This document shows, one piece after another, positions 1-5,838 of a stretch of DNA of 5,874 nt. The translations under genes and the position numbers were made by a program. Each line of letters starts with the position of its first letter. Within the stretch, counting starts at the first letter, position 1. The notes under the pieces are model-generated. The model was given only the letters and a program-made list of their open reading frames with translations. It had not been told where the DNA came from and made no database searches. Origin of the DNA: Pseudomonadota bacterium (GTDB taxonomy: Bacteria > Pseudomonadota > Alphaproteobacteria > Rhizobiales > Afifellaceae); assembly GCA_023417735.1 (NCBI GenBank), contig JAEZEK010000475.1:1-5874 (forward strand), written 5' to 3'.

Positions 1-563
1 GCCTGGGACCGGCTCGCGGCGATGTGGAACTGCAGCGGTCGGCCGCCCAGGCGCAGCGTCACCGCCTCGCGGTCGCACCCACCGGGATCCGCCGCGGCCT
101 GGAGATCGCCGCCGCCTTCGCCGCCGGGCTCGAGCAGCAGGGCCTCGAAGCCCGAGCCCGAGAAGAACCTGACGAGCGCCGATTCGCCGTGCTCCTTGCG
201 GGCCGTCGCAGCCAGCGCCTCGATCAGCAGCGCCGAATCGCCGACCGGCGTGCGGACCCTCCACGCCCGGCAGAGGAGCGGGACCGCCCGCCCGGGAAGA
301 TGAAGCCTCGCCAGGGTCCCTGCCTCGCCGGCGATGCGCGCCACGCTTTCCACATCCCGCCGGAGCGGATGGTTGACGGGGAAGCGCCGCCCTGCGAGGT
401 CTGCGAACTGCGTGGCGCCGAGCTCGGCGCCGCCGGCCGGATTCGCCCACAGCACCCGCCGGCCGTCGTTCGACCAGAGCCACGCCGGAACGGGCGAGAG
501 GAGCCGCTCGGAAAGCTCCGGCATTCCGCTGAAGGCGAGCGCGGAATCGCGCCAGTGCATCAT
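1..563 (-). CDS. PAS-type signalling protein, probable PdhS-like sensor histidine kinase (N-terminal part)
   Basis: This reading frame is open for 187 codons from an ATG at 563 and leaves the window at base 1 with no stop, so only the N-terminus is visible. The start is well fixed: an in-frame TAA lies at 599-597, and GAGG (575-572) sits 8 bases before the ATG; a second ATG follows at once. Residues 25-42 (VPAWLWSNDGRRVLWANP) resemble the opening of a PAS-like sensor module in long rhizobial cell-cycle histidine kinases of the PdhS type, which have extended N-terminal sensory regions and C-terminal HisKA/HATPase domains. Residues 43-120 could complete the PAS fold; residues 142-163 are Gly/Ala/Asp-rich and look like a linker. 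No signal peptide or membrane segment is seen, suggesting a cytoplasmic protein. It is divergent from the phasin gene. That a reading frame is present is nearly certain; the kinase assignment is inferred from N-terminal resemblance, since no H-box or ATPase motif lies in the window. Confidence 0.66.
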   Translation of the reverse strand, partial: MMHWRDSALAFSGMPELSERLLSPVPAWLWSNDGRRVLWANPAGGAELGATQFADLAGRRFPVNHPLRRDVESVARIAGEAGTLARLHLPGRAVPLLCRAWRVRTPVGDSALLIEALAATARKEHGESALVRFFSGSGFEALLLEPGGEGGGDLQAAADPGGCDREAVTLRLGGRPLQFHIAASRSQ

Positions 564-593
564 GGATCGCGCCTCGGATCCGGGTTTCCTGAG

Positions 594-677
594 TGGTTAA
601 TGGAACGTTACGCGAGAGACGGGGCTCAGGCCAGTGCGCAAGCCGCCTTCCGCGCAGGTTTCGGCCGCACTGGTTAA
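594..677 (-). promoter_or_regulatory. Two TTAACCA half-sites, possible CtrA binding, upstream of the kinase gene
   Basis: TTAACCA occurs twice on the minus strand, at 600-594 and 677-671, 31 and 108 bases before the kinase ATG. Read on the plus strand, the near copy also forms TTAA-N7-TTAC (597-611), one mismatch from the classical CtrA consensus TTAA-N7-TTAA. CtrA is the master cell-cycle response regulator of alphaproteobacteria, and TTAACCAT-like motifs are known for rhizobial CtrA. Binding here is inferred; the near copy lies close to the start codon, so it could act as a repressor site or be chance. Confidence 0.4.
631..673. repeat. Inverted repeat CCAGTGCG / CGCACTGG in the divergent promoter region
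   Basis: Perfect 8-base arms at 631-638 and 666-673 are separated by 27 bases. The right arm abuts the distal TTAACCA site. It could be a looping or dimer-binding site, or a weak hairpin in the kinase leader; in sequence this GC-rich, chance is also possible. Confidence 0.3.
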
Positions 678-716
678 CGCCGAAGGCTGCCGTTCTGCCG
701 CAAGGCACAATTTATG

Positions 717-745
717 TTGCACTGCACAATAAGACGGCCTATATG
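717..745 (+). promoter_or_regulatory. Phasin promoter with overlapping TGCA repeat operator
   Basis: TTGCAC (717-722) and TATATG (740-745) are separated by exactly 17 bases and fit a sigma-70-type promoter, placing the transcript start near 751-753. The -35 element is embedded in TGCACTGCA (718-726), two palindromic TGCA units one base apart. The heptamer GCACAAT occurs at 705-711 and again at 724-730. PhaR-type repressors, which release DNA when polyhydroxybutyrate is present, bind TGC/GCA-rich sites before phasin genes, so an overlapping PhaR operator is a reasonable inference. The promoter geometry is directly visible; the regulator is not shown. Confidence 0.5.
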
Positions 746-758
746 CCTCGGATAGGCG

Positions 759-776
759 GCGGGACGAGCGTCCCGC
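759..776. repeat. Perfect 18-base palindrome in the predicted phasin leader
   Basis: GCGGGACGAGCGTCCCGC is self-complementary except for its two central bases (AG). As RNA it would fold as a 7-bp GC-rich stem with a four-base GAGC loop, ending 15 bases before the AGGAGA ribosome site (792-797). It lies downstream of the predicted transcript start, so it may be an mRNA-stabilising 5' hairpin or a DNA operator. No T-tract follows, so it is not a terminator. Confidence 0.5.
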
Positions 777-804
777 GCGCCCCGACCACACAGGAGAACT
801 TGCC

Positions 805-1383
805 ATGGCCGATCCCGTGCCGAGCACCAAGACGGGCCGCAGCGCCAAGGCCGTCCTGCAGGAAGCCGGCGAGCAGGCTGCAGCGGCGGTGAACGCGGCC
901 GCCGATACCGCAGCGGCTGCAGCCGAGACGACCGCCGGGGCCGCTCCGGCTGCCGCTGCGGAGGGCTTCCAGGCCGCCGCCTTCGACCTGCCCGAGATGT
1001 TCAGGTCGCTGACGGACCCCAACATCAGCCAGACGCGCGACTTCTATGCGCGCGTGAAGACCGCCACCGAGGACGCCACGACGGCGCTCGGCGACACGTT
1101 CGAGACCACCCGCAACGGCATGCTCGAGCTGAACATGAAGGCCCTCGATGCCGCCAAGGCGAATGCCGACGCCGGCTTCGAGCTCGCCCGCCAGCTCCTC
1201 GCCGTGAACTCGGTCGCCGACGCGATGCAGATCCAGAGCACCTTCCTGCGCGAGCGGATGGAGTTCCTGGTCGGCTACGCCAAGGACGTCCAGGGCACCT
1301 GGACCAAGGTCGCCCAGGAAGCCGCCGAGCCGGCGAAGTCGGTGGTCAGCAAGACCGTCGGAGAGTTCCGCCAGGTCGCGTGA
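805..1383 (+). CDS. Phasin (polyhydroxyalkanoate granule-associated protein)
   Basis: A 192-residue protein of the alphaproteobacterial phasin family (Phasin_2 type). Phasins are amphipathic, largely helical proteins that coat polyhydroxybutyrate granules in the cytoplasm, control granule size and number, and shield the polymer surface. Residues 20-58 are a low-complexity Ala-rich stretch (for example AAAAVNAAADTAAAAAETT). Residues 75-170 form the phasin core, predicted as long amphipathic helices with few aromatic residues, including RDFYARVKTATEDATTALGDTFE, here split as 78-87 and 88-100, and the ELARQLLAVNSVADAMQIQ region (126-144). There is no signal peptide and no cysteine. The ATG at 805 is supported by AGGAGA (792-797), 7 bases upstream. 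The gene is monocistronic: it has its own promoter and is followed 20 bases after the stop by an intrinsic terminator. No PHB synthase or depolymerase gene is in view, so which phasin paralogue this is cannot be said. Confidence 0.9.
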   Translation: MADPVPSTKTGRSAKAVLQEAGEQAAAAVNAAADTAAAAAETTAGAAPAAAAEGFQAAAFDLPEMFRSLTDPNISQTRDFYARVKTATEDATTALGDTFETTRNGMLELNMKALDAAKANADAGFELARQLLAVNSVADAMQIQSTFLRERMEFLVGYAKDVQGTWTKVAQEAAEPAKSVVSKTVGEFRQVA

Positions 1384-1403
1384 GCGATCGGCGGCGCGGT
1401 TGC

Positions 1404-1434
1404 GGGGCCCGGTTCGTCCGGGCCCCTTTTCGTT
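1404..1434 (+). terminator. Rho-independent terminator after the phasin gene
   Basis: GGGGCCCGG (1404-1412) pairs perfectly with CCGGGCCCC (1418-1426) around the loop TTCGT, giving a 9-bp GC stem followed by TTTTCGTT. It begins 20 bases after the phasin stop and is the clearest intrinsic terminator in the window. It should insulate apaG from phasin transcription. The rest of the 1384-1512 gap shows only a weak TTGCG/CGCAA repeat (1458-1462 and 1479-1483) and no convincing promoter. Confidence 0.9.
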
Positions 1435-1512
1435 CCGGGGGCACCGCGAACCGCGACTTGCGTTGTTCGGCAAGGACGCGCAAACCGGCGCCCGTGATGG
1501 CGGTGATCTGAG

Positions 1513-1905
1513 ATGTACTCTGAAACCAGCAACGGGGTTCGGGTCACGGTGGACCCGAAATACCTCGAGGACGAATCCGACCCTGGAGAGCGGCGCTTCT
1601 TCTGGTCCTACACGGTCGCGATCGAGAACCACGGCGACAGCGCCGTCCAGATCGTCGCCCGCCATTGGGTGATCACCGACCAGAACGGCAGGCGCCAGGA
1701 TGTGCGCGGCACGGGGATCGTCGGCGAGCAGCCGGTGATCCAGCCCGGCGAGCGCTTCACCTACACCAGCGGCTGCCCGCTCGAGACCCCCTCCGGCATC
1801 ATGGTCGGCAGCTATCAGGCGCGCGGTCCGGACGGCGAGACGATCAGCATCGCCATTCCCGCCTTCTCGCTCGACCTGCCGGACGCCCGCCCGATCCTGA
1901 ACTGA
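1513..1905 (+). CDS. apaG: ApaG family protein (DUF525 domain)
   Basis: A 130-residue protein matching ApaG over its whole length, a single immunoglobulin/fibronectin-type beta-sandwich domain (DUF525). The family signature is clear: RHWVITDQNGR (50-60), the glycine-rich VRGTGIVGEQPVIQPGE (64-80), FTYTSG (82-87), and PLETPSGIMVGSY (89-101). In enterobacteria apaG lies beside apaH and mutants have been linked to cobalt resistance and magnesium efflux, hence the common label Co2+/Mg2+ efflux protein, although the fold is soluble and there is no membrane segment here; the biochemical role is unsettled. The ATG at 1513 is the first start after an in-frame TGA at 1504-1506; the ribosome site is weak (GGTGA, 1502-1506). 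There is no apaH nearby. The stop is 4 bases from that of hslO on the opposite strand, so the two 3' ends face each other without room for a terminator. Confidence 0.93.
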   Translation: MYSETSNGVRVTVDPKYLEDESDPGERRFFWSYTVAIENHGDSAVQIVARHWVITDQNGRRQDVRGTGIVGEQPVIQPGERFTYTSGCPLETPSGIMVGSYQARGPDGETISIAIPAFSLDLPDARPILN

Positions 1906-1909
1906 GGCT

Positions 1910-2902
1910 TCAGCCCTTCGGCAGGAACTGGTTCGGGTCGAAGGAATAGTGCAGGCCGCAGAACTCGCAGCGGACGTCGATCTGCCCGTCCACCGTCGAT
2001 TCCTCGATCTCCTCCGGCGAGAACTGGCCGAGCACCTGCTCGATCCGCTCGCGCGAGCACGAGCAGCGGTCCTGCAGCTCGATCGGCTCGAAGACGCGCA
2101 CGCCGCGCTCGTGGAAGAGCCGGTAGAGCAGCCGCTCGGCGGCGATGTCCGGATCGGTCAGCTCGTGGTCTTCCACGGTGTCGAGGAGCGCCGCCGCCTC
2201 GCGCCAGGCGTCGTCGTCCTCCGCCTCGGCGTCTGACGCCGCGTCCGCCCCTTCGGGCGCGTCGCCGCCGGGCAGGTCGCGGACCGGCAGGCGGTCCTGC
2301 GATTCCGGCAGGAACTGTCCGATGATGCCGCCCGCCCGCCAGCTCTGGCGGGCCGCGCCCGCCGGATCGCGCTCGAACATCTCCGCCACCGCCAGCCGGA
2401 TCCGCGTCGGGATCTGCTCCGACTGCCGGAAATAGGTGTGCGCCGCCTCCTCCAGGCTGTCCGCCTCGAGCGGCACGTAGCCCTGGTAGCGCTGCTGCGT
2501 CCGGCCCTGCTCGATCGTCATGGCGAGCGTGCCGCGCCCGAGGAGGTTCGCCGCGTTCGCCCGCCCGTCCGATTCCGCCGCGCTCACCGCCTCCGCGTCG
2601 AAGGTTGCCGTCGCCCGGATCTCGCCCGGCGTCCTGACGTCCACGACGATCATCGACACCGGCCCGTCGGTCTGCGTCTGCAGGATGAAGCGGCCGACGT
2701 CCTTCAGCGACGTCGCGAGAAGCGAGGCGAGCACCGCCGCCTCGCCGACGAGCACCTTCACCGGGCGCGGAAAATCGTGCCGGCTCAGGATCGCGTCGAT
2801 CGAGTGCCCGAGCGTGACGACGCGCCCGCGCACCGCGAGGCCCTCGACCTGGAACGGCAAGGCGCGGTCGTCCGTCTCCCTGTGGCCCGTCGCGTCCGCC
2901 AT
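1910..2902 (-). CDS. hslO: Hsp33 redox-regulated holdase chaperone
   Basis: A 330-residue Hsp33. In the cytoplasm the reduced, zinc-bound form is inactive; oxidation with unfolding stress releases zinc, forms disulfides and turns the protein into an ATP-independent holdase. The four zinc/redox cysteines are present in the canonical CxC...CxxC order: C280 and C282 (RCSCSRERI), C312 and C315 (CEFCGLHYSFD), 30 residues apart as in the family. The N-terminal substrate-binding domain (about 14-195) contains LLATSLKDVGRF (61-72) and the RAGGIIGQFLP segment (189-199). An acidic Asp/Glu/Ala-rich stretch, residues 212-232, precedes the linker region and makes the protein longer than enterobacterial Hsp33 (about 290 residues). 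The ATG at 2902 was chosen because it overlaps the argF stop by one base (TGATG); the frame stays open farther upstream, but that part is a shadow of argF. It is the last gene of the argD-argF-hslO cluster and has no visible terminator beyond its stop. Confidence 0.95.
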   Translation of the reverse strand: MADATGHRETDDRALPFQVEGLAVRGRVVTLGHSIDAILSRHDFPRPVKVLVGEAAVLASLLATSLKDVGRFILQTQTDGPVSMIVVDVRTPGEIRATATFDAEAVSAAESDGRANAANLLGRGTLAMTIEQGRTQQRYQGYVPLEADSLEEAAHTYFRQSEQIPTRIRLAVAEMFERDPAGAARQSWRAGGIIGQFLPESQDRLPVRDLPGGDAPEGADAASDAEAEDDDAWREAAALLDTVEDHELTDPDIAAERLLYRLFHERGVRVFEPIELQDRCSCSRERIEQVLGQFSPEEIEESTVDGQIDVRCEFCGLHYSFDPNQFLPKG

Positions 2903-3840
2903 CAGGCCGAGGCCCCCAGGCACCAGGCGAGTATGCCCTTCTGCGCGTGGAGGCGGTTCTCGGCCTCGTCGAACACCACCGATTGCGGCCCGTCGAAGAT
3001 CTCGGCCGTCACCTCCTCGCCGCGATGGGCGGGCAGGCAGTGCATGAAGATGGCGTCCTTCCCTGCACGCTCCATCAGGCGCCGGTTGACCTGGTAGGGC
3101 TGCAGGAGGTTGTGCCGGCGCTCGGCCTCGTCGTCGCCCATCGACACCCAGGTGTCGGTCACCACGCAATCGGCATCGGCGACCGCCGCCTCGGGATCGA
3201 AGCCGAAGCGGATGTCCGCGCCGGAGCGCGCCGCCCATTCGACCAGCTCCGGCTCCGGCGCGAGCTCCGGCGGCGTCGCCACGTCGAAGCGGAAGCCGAA
3301 ATGCGGCGCGGCATGCACCCAGGAGGCGAGCACGTTGTTGGAGTCGCCCGACCAGGCGATCTTGCGGCCCTTGACCGGCCCGCGGTGCTCCTCGAACGTC
3401 ATCAGGTCCGCCATGATCTGGCAGGGATGCGACTTCTGCGTCAGCCCGTTGATGACCGGAACGGTGGCGTTGGCGGCCAGTTCCAGCAGCGCGTCGTGGT
3501 CGAGGATGCGGATCATGATCGCGTCGACGTAGCGCGACAGCACGCGCGCGGTGTCGCCGATCGTCTCGCCGCGGCCGAGCTGCATCTCCTCGCCGGTGAG
3601 CACGATCGTCTCGCCGCCGAGCTGGCGCATGGCGACGTCGAACGAGACGCGGGTCCGCGTCGACGGCCGCTCGAAGATCATGGCGAGCGTCCGCCCGGCG
3701 AACGGGCCGCGCGCCGCACCGTCCGGGTCGGCCTTCATCCGGCGGCTGTCGTCGAGGATGGCCCGCAGCGTCGCCGACTGCATCTCGCAAAGGTCGAGGA
3801 AGTGCCGCGGCTGCCGCAGCCGCGCATCGTGCGCCGTCAT
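2902..3840 (-). CDS. argF: Ornithine carbamoyltransferase
   Basis: A 312-residue cytoplasmic enzyme that makes citrulline from ornithine and carbamoyl phosphate in arginine synthesis. All signature sites are visible: the carbamoyl-phosphate loop STRTR (60-64), HPCQ (138-141), the ornithine-binding DTWVSMG (229-235), and HCLPAHRG (267-274) with the catalytic cysteine C268. The SMG loop and HCLPAH motif distinguish it from aspartate carbamoyltransferase, and length is normal for the family. The anabolic ArgF role is supported by argD directly upstream; there is no arcA or arcC to suggest a catabolic deiminase pathway. The ATG at 3840 overlaps the argD stop in ATGA (4 bases), and the stop overlaps the hslO start by one base, so translation of all three is probably coupled. 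No internal promoter was recognised. Confidence 0.97.
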   Translation of the reverse strand: MTAHDARLRQPRHFLDLCEMQSATLRAILDDSRRMKADPDGAARGPFAGRTLAMIFERPSTRTRVSFDVAMRQLGGETIVLTGEEMQLGRGETIGDTARVLSRYVDAIMIRILDHDALLELAANATVPVINGLTQKSHPCQIMADLMTFEEHRGPVKGRKIAWSGDSNNVLASWVHAAPHFGFRFDVATPPELAPEPELVEWAARSGADIRFGFDPEAAVADADCVVTDTWVSMGDDEAERRHNLLQPYQVNRRLMERAGKDAIFMHCLPAHRGEEVTAEIFDGPQSVVFDEAENRLHAQKGILAWCLGASA

Positions 3841-5042
3841 TCGGCCGCCTCCCGCTTGGCGAGCCGGCCGAGCGCGCGGTCGAGGCGGGCGACCGCCTCA
3901 TCAACCTCCGCCTCGCCGACGGTGAGCGCCGGCAGGAGCCGCACCACGTTGTCGCCGGCGGCGACCAGGAGCAGCCCCTCCTCGCGCGCCGCCGCGGCGA
4001 CGTCGCCGTTCGGCGCCCGGCACTTGATGCCGAGCATCAGGCCCTCGCCGCGGATCGCCTCGACCACCCCGCCATGCGCGTCGACCAGGCCGGCGAGCTT
4101 CTGCTTGAGCAGGAGGCCGGTCTGCCGCACGCGCTCCAGGAAGCCGTCCTCCAGCACGACGTCGAGCACGGCGTTGCCGACCGCCATGGCGAGCAGGTTG
4201 CCGCCGAAGGTCGTGCCGTGGCTGCCGGCCGTCATGCCGGCCGCCGCCGCCTCCGTGGCGAGGCAGGCGCCGAGCGGGAAGCCGCCGCCGATCCCCTTGG
4301 CGATCGCCATCACGTCCGGCGTGATGCCCGCCCATTCATGCGCGAAGAGCCGGCCGGTGCGGCCGATCCCGGTCTGGATCTCGTCGAGCACGAGGAGCAG
4401 GCCGTGCTCGTCGCAGAGCGCGCGCAGGAAGCGCAAATCCTCCGGCGCGAAGGCGCGGATGCCGCCCTCGCCCTGGATCGGCTCGACCAGGATGCCCGCC
4501 GTCTCCGGCCCGATCGCCGCCTTCACCGCCTCGCGGTCGCCGAACGGCACCTGGTCGAAGCCCGGCACCGGCGGCCCGAAGCCCTCGAGGTACTTCTTCT
4601 GCCCGCCGGCGGCGATCGCGGCCAGCGTCCGGCCGTGGAAGGCGCCCTCGAAGGTCACCAGCCGGTAGCGCTCCGGCCGCCCGTTCACGTAATGGAAGCG
4701 CCGCGTCGTCTTGATCGCGCATTCGATCGCCTCGGCGCCGGAATTGGCGAAGAACACCCGGTCGGCGAAGGTCGCCTGCGCCAGCCGCTCGGCGAGCCGC
4801 CGCTGGCCGTCGATCTCGAAGATGTTGGAGACGTGCCAGAGCTTCTCGGCCTGCGCCTTCAGCGCCGCGACGAGGTGCGGATGGGCGTGGCCGAGGCTGT
4901 TCACGGCGATGCCGCCCATGAAGTCGAGATAGCGTCGCCCGTCCGTCGCCACCAGCCAGGAGCCCTCGCCGCGATCGAAGGAGAGATCGGCGCGGGCATA
5001 GGTGGAATAGAGAGCGGACTCCGGAACGGCCTCTTTGGACAT
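3837..5042 (-). CDS. argD: Acetylornithine aminotransferase (PLP-dependent, class III)
   Basis: A 401-residue aminotransferase that converts N-acetylglutamate semialdehyde to N-acetylornithine with glutamate as amino donor; many ArgD enzymes also act on succinyldiaminopimelate in lysine synthesis. Class III PLP features are in order: NSGAEAIE (100-107) for phosphate binding, GAFHGRT (133-139), EPIQGEGG (187-194), [12 protein letters not shown] (219-230) with D220 contacting the pyridine nitrogen, and [12 protein letters not shown] (248-259) with K249 as the Schiff-base lysine. HGTTFGGN follows near residue 276. Length and motifs fit ArgD better than ornithine or GABA aminotransferases, and the downstream argF settles the role. 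The ATG at 5042 has AGCAGG (plus-strand 5050-5055) 7 bases upstream. It is the first gene of the cluster, expressed from the 5043-5256 divergent region. Confidence 0.95.
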   Translation of the reverse strand: MSKEAVPESALYSTYARADLSFDRGEGSWLVATDGRRYLDFMGGIAVNSLGHAHPHLVAALKAQAEKLWHVSNIFEIDGQRRLAERLAQATFADRVFFANSGAEAIECAIKTTRRFHYVNGRPERYRLVTFEGAFHGRTLAAIAAGGQKKYLEGFGPPVPGFDQVPFGDREAVKAAIGPETAGILVEPIQGEGGIRAFAPEDLRFLRALCDEHGLLLVLDEIQTGIGRTGRLFAHEWAGITPDVMAIAKGIGGGFPLGACLATEAAAAGMTAGSHGTTFGGNLLAMAVGNAVLDVVLEDGFLERVRQTGLLLKQKLAGLVDAHGGVVEAIRGEGLMLGIKCRAPNGDVAAAAREEGLLLVAAGDNVVRLLPALTVGEAEVDEAVARLDRALGRLAKREAAE

Positions 5043-5067
5043 TGCACTGCCTGCTGGAAATCAAAAC

Positions 5068-5083
5068 GCCGCCGGCGGGCGGC
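5068..5083 (-). other. GC hairpin with T-rich tail in the argD leader
   Basis: On the minus strand GCCGCC-CGCC-GGCGGC forms a 6-bp GC stem with a four-base loop, followed directly by GTTTTGATTT and then the argD ribosome site. The shape is that of a weak intrinsic terminator placed in a 5' leader, but the stem is short and the T-tract is broken. It may be an attenuator-like element, a stabilising hairpin or chance in GC-rich DNA. No leader peptide with arginine codons was recognised. Confidence 0.3.
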
Positions 5084-5100
5084 TCCCAAGACGGCGCGAA

Positions 5101-5137
5101 TGTATCATGCGCGCCGCCGAAAGTGCAAATATCGCAC
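5101..5137 (-). promoter_or_regulatory. Candidate argD promoter with overlapping GTGC-N7-GCAC dyad
   Basis: Minus-strand TTGCAC (5128-5123) is followed after 16 bases by GATACA (5106-5101), a fair -35 and a weak -10, about 60 bases before the argD ATG. The -35 lies inside the dyad GTGC-N7-GCAC (5123-5137), with an AT-rich centre that stands out from its surroundings. A regulator bound to the dyad would block this promoter. The regulator is unknown. Confidence 0.35.
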
Positions 5138-5256
5138 GGCGCCGGCCCGCGCCCGCCTCCGCCAGGCGCAGCGTTCACCCTGCGGCGAACCCGCCGCTGG
5201 CCTCGCGCCCGCGAACAGGATAGAGGCGGCGCGACGCGAACCGCGCCCGGGAAGAG

Positions 5257-5838
5257 ATGCTCCGCCCCCTCTACGAATGGACCATGCGGCTCGCCGCGAG
5301 CCGCAATGCCAGCACCGCGCTCGGCACCGTCTCCTTCATCGAGAGCTCGGTCTTCCCGATCCCGCCCGACGCGCTGCTCGTGCCGATGGTGCTCGCCAAC
5401 CGCGCCCGCGCCTGGCGCTACGCCTTCGTCTGCACCGTCACCTCGGTGCTCGGCGGCCTCGCCGGCTATTTCATCGGCGCGCTCCTCTTCGAGCTGCTCG
5501 CCCAGCCGATCCTCGCCCTCTACGGCTATGCCGACAAGTTCCAGCAGTTCGCCGACGCCTACAACCGCTGGGGCGCCTGGGCCGTGCTCTTCGCCGGCGT
5601 GACGCCCTTCCCCTTCAAGGTCATCACCATCGCCTCAGGCGCGACGCAGCTCTCGCTCCCCGTCTTCATCGTGGCGAGCCTCGTCGCGCGCGGCATCCGC
5701 TTCTATGCGGTCGCCGGCCTCCTCTATCTCTACGGCCCGCCGATCCGCCGCTTCATCGAGGAGCGCCTCGGCCTTGTTTTCACCCTGTCGCTGGTGCTTC
5801 TCATCGGCGGTTTCGTGCTCGTGAAGTTCGTGGTCTGA
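5257..5838 (+). CDS. YqaA family membrane protein (DedA superfamily, VTT/SNARE-associated domain)
   Basis: A 193-residue inner-membrane protein of the YqaA branch of the DedA superfamily. Characteristic motifs are FIESSVFPIPPDALLVP (27-43), with the acidic residue and PxPPD of the first re-entrant loop, GGLAGYFIG (66-74), FAGVTPFPFKVITIASGA (112-129) and the Arg pair in RGIRFYAVAG (145-154). Hydrophobic segments lie at about 54-80, 108-118, 133-158 and 171-193. Some DedA relatives recycle undecaprenyl phosphate or move lipids across the membrane and others affect membrane potential and drug resistance; the YqaA branch itself has no settled substrate, so a lipid-transport role is inference. 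The ATG at 5257 follows GGGAAGAG (5249-5256) with almost no spacing, which is tight, but the N-terminal MLRPLYEWTMRLA matches the usual family start; M10 (5284) is a less likely alternative. It is divergent from argD, with no convincing promoter of its own seen. Confidence 0.9.
   Translation: MLRPLYEWTMRLAASRNASTALGTVSFIESSVFPIPPDALLVPMVLANRARAWRYAFVCTVTSVLGGLAGYFIGALLFELLAQPILALYGYADKFQQFADAYNRWGAWAVLFAGVTPFPFKVITIASGATQLSLPVFIVASLVARGIRFYAVAGLLYLYGPPIRRFIEERLGLVFTLSLVLLIGGFVLVKFVV

Noticed and set aside
24..677. Open frame of 217 codons on the plus strand
   Set aside because: It is antisense to the PAS-protein gene, whose frame, start signals and PAS-like motif are convincing. The translation is Arg/Pro/Ala-rich in the way typical of shadows in GC-rich DNA.
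739..1665. Open frame of 308 codons on the minus strand across phasin and apaG
   Set aside because: It spans the phasin promoter, the phasin gene and its terminator in antisense, has no recognisable motif and no ribosome site.
2903..3904. Extension of the hslO frame through argF (664 codons in all)
   Set aside because: The first half is an out-of-frame reading of argF with no fold or motif. Hsp33 begins at the ATG overlapping the argF stop, so there is no fusion protein.
2947..4668. Open frame of 573 codons on the plus strand
   Set aside because: It is antisense to argF and argD, which carry all their catalytic motifs; its product is His/Arg/Ala-rich low-complexity sequence.
5042..5050. TTGCACTGC at the argD start, identical to part of the phasin promoter (717-725)
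   Set aside because: It lies over the argD start codon and ribosome site, lacks the second TGCA and a -10 partner, and a nine-base match can occur by chance.
5101..5178. Possible alternative upstream start for argD or a small gene on the minus strand
   Set aside because: The ATG at 5178 opens a frame that reads argD out of frame, and the 5042 start has a better ribosome site and matches the usual ArgD N-terminus.
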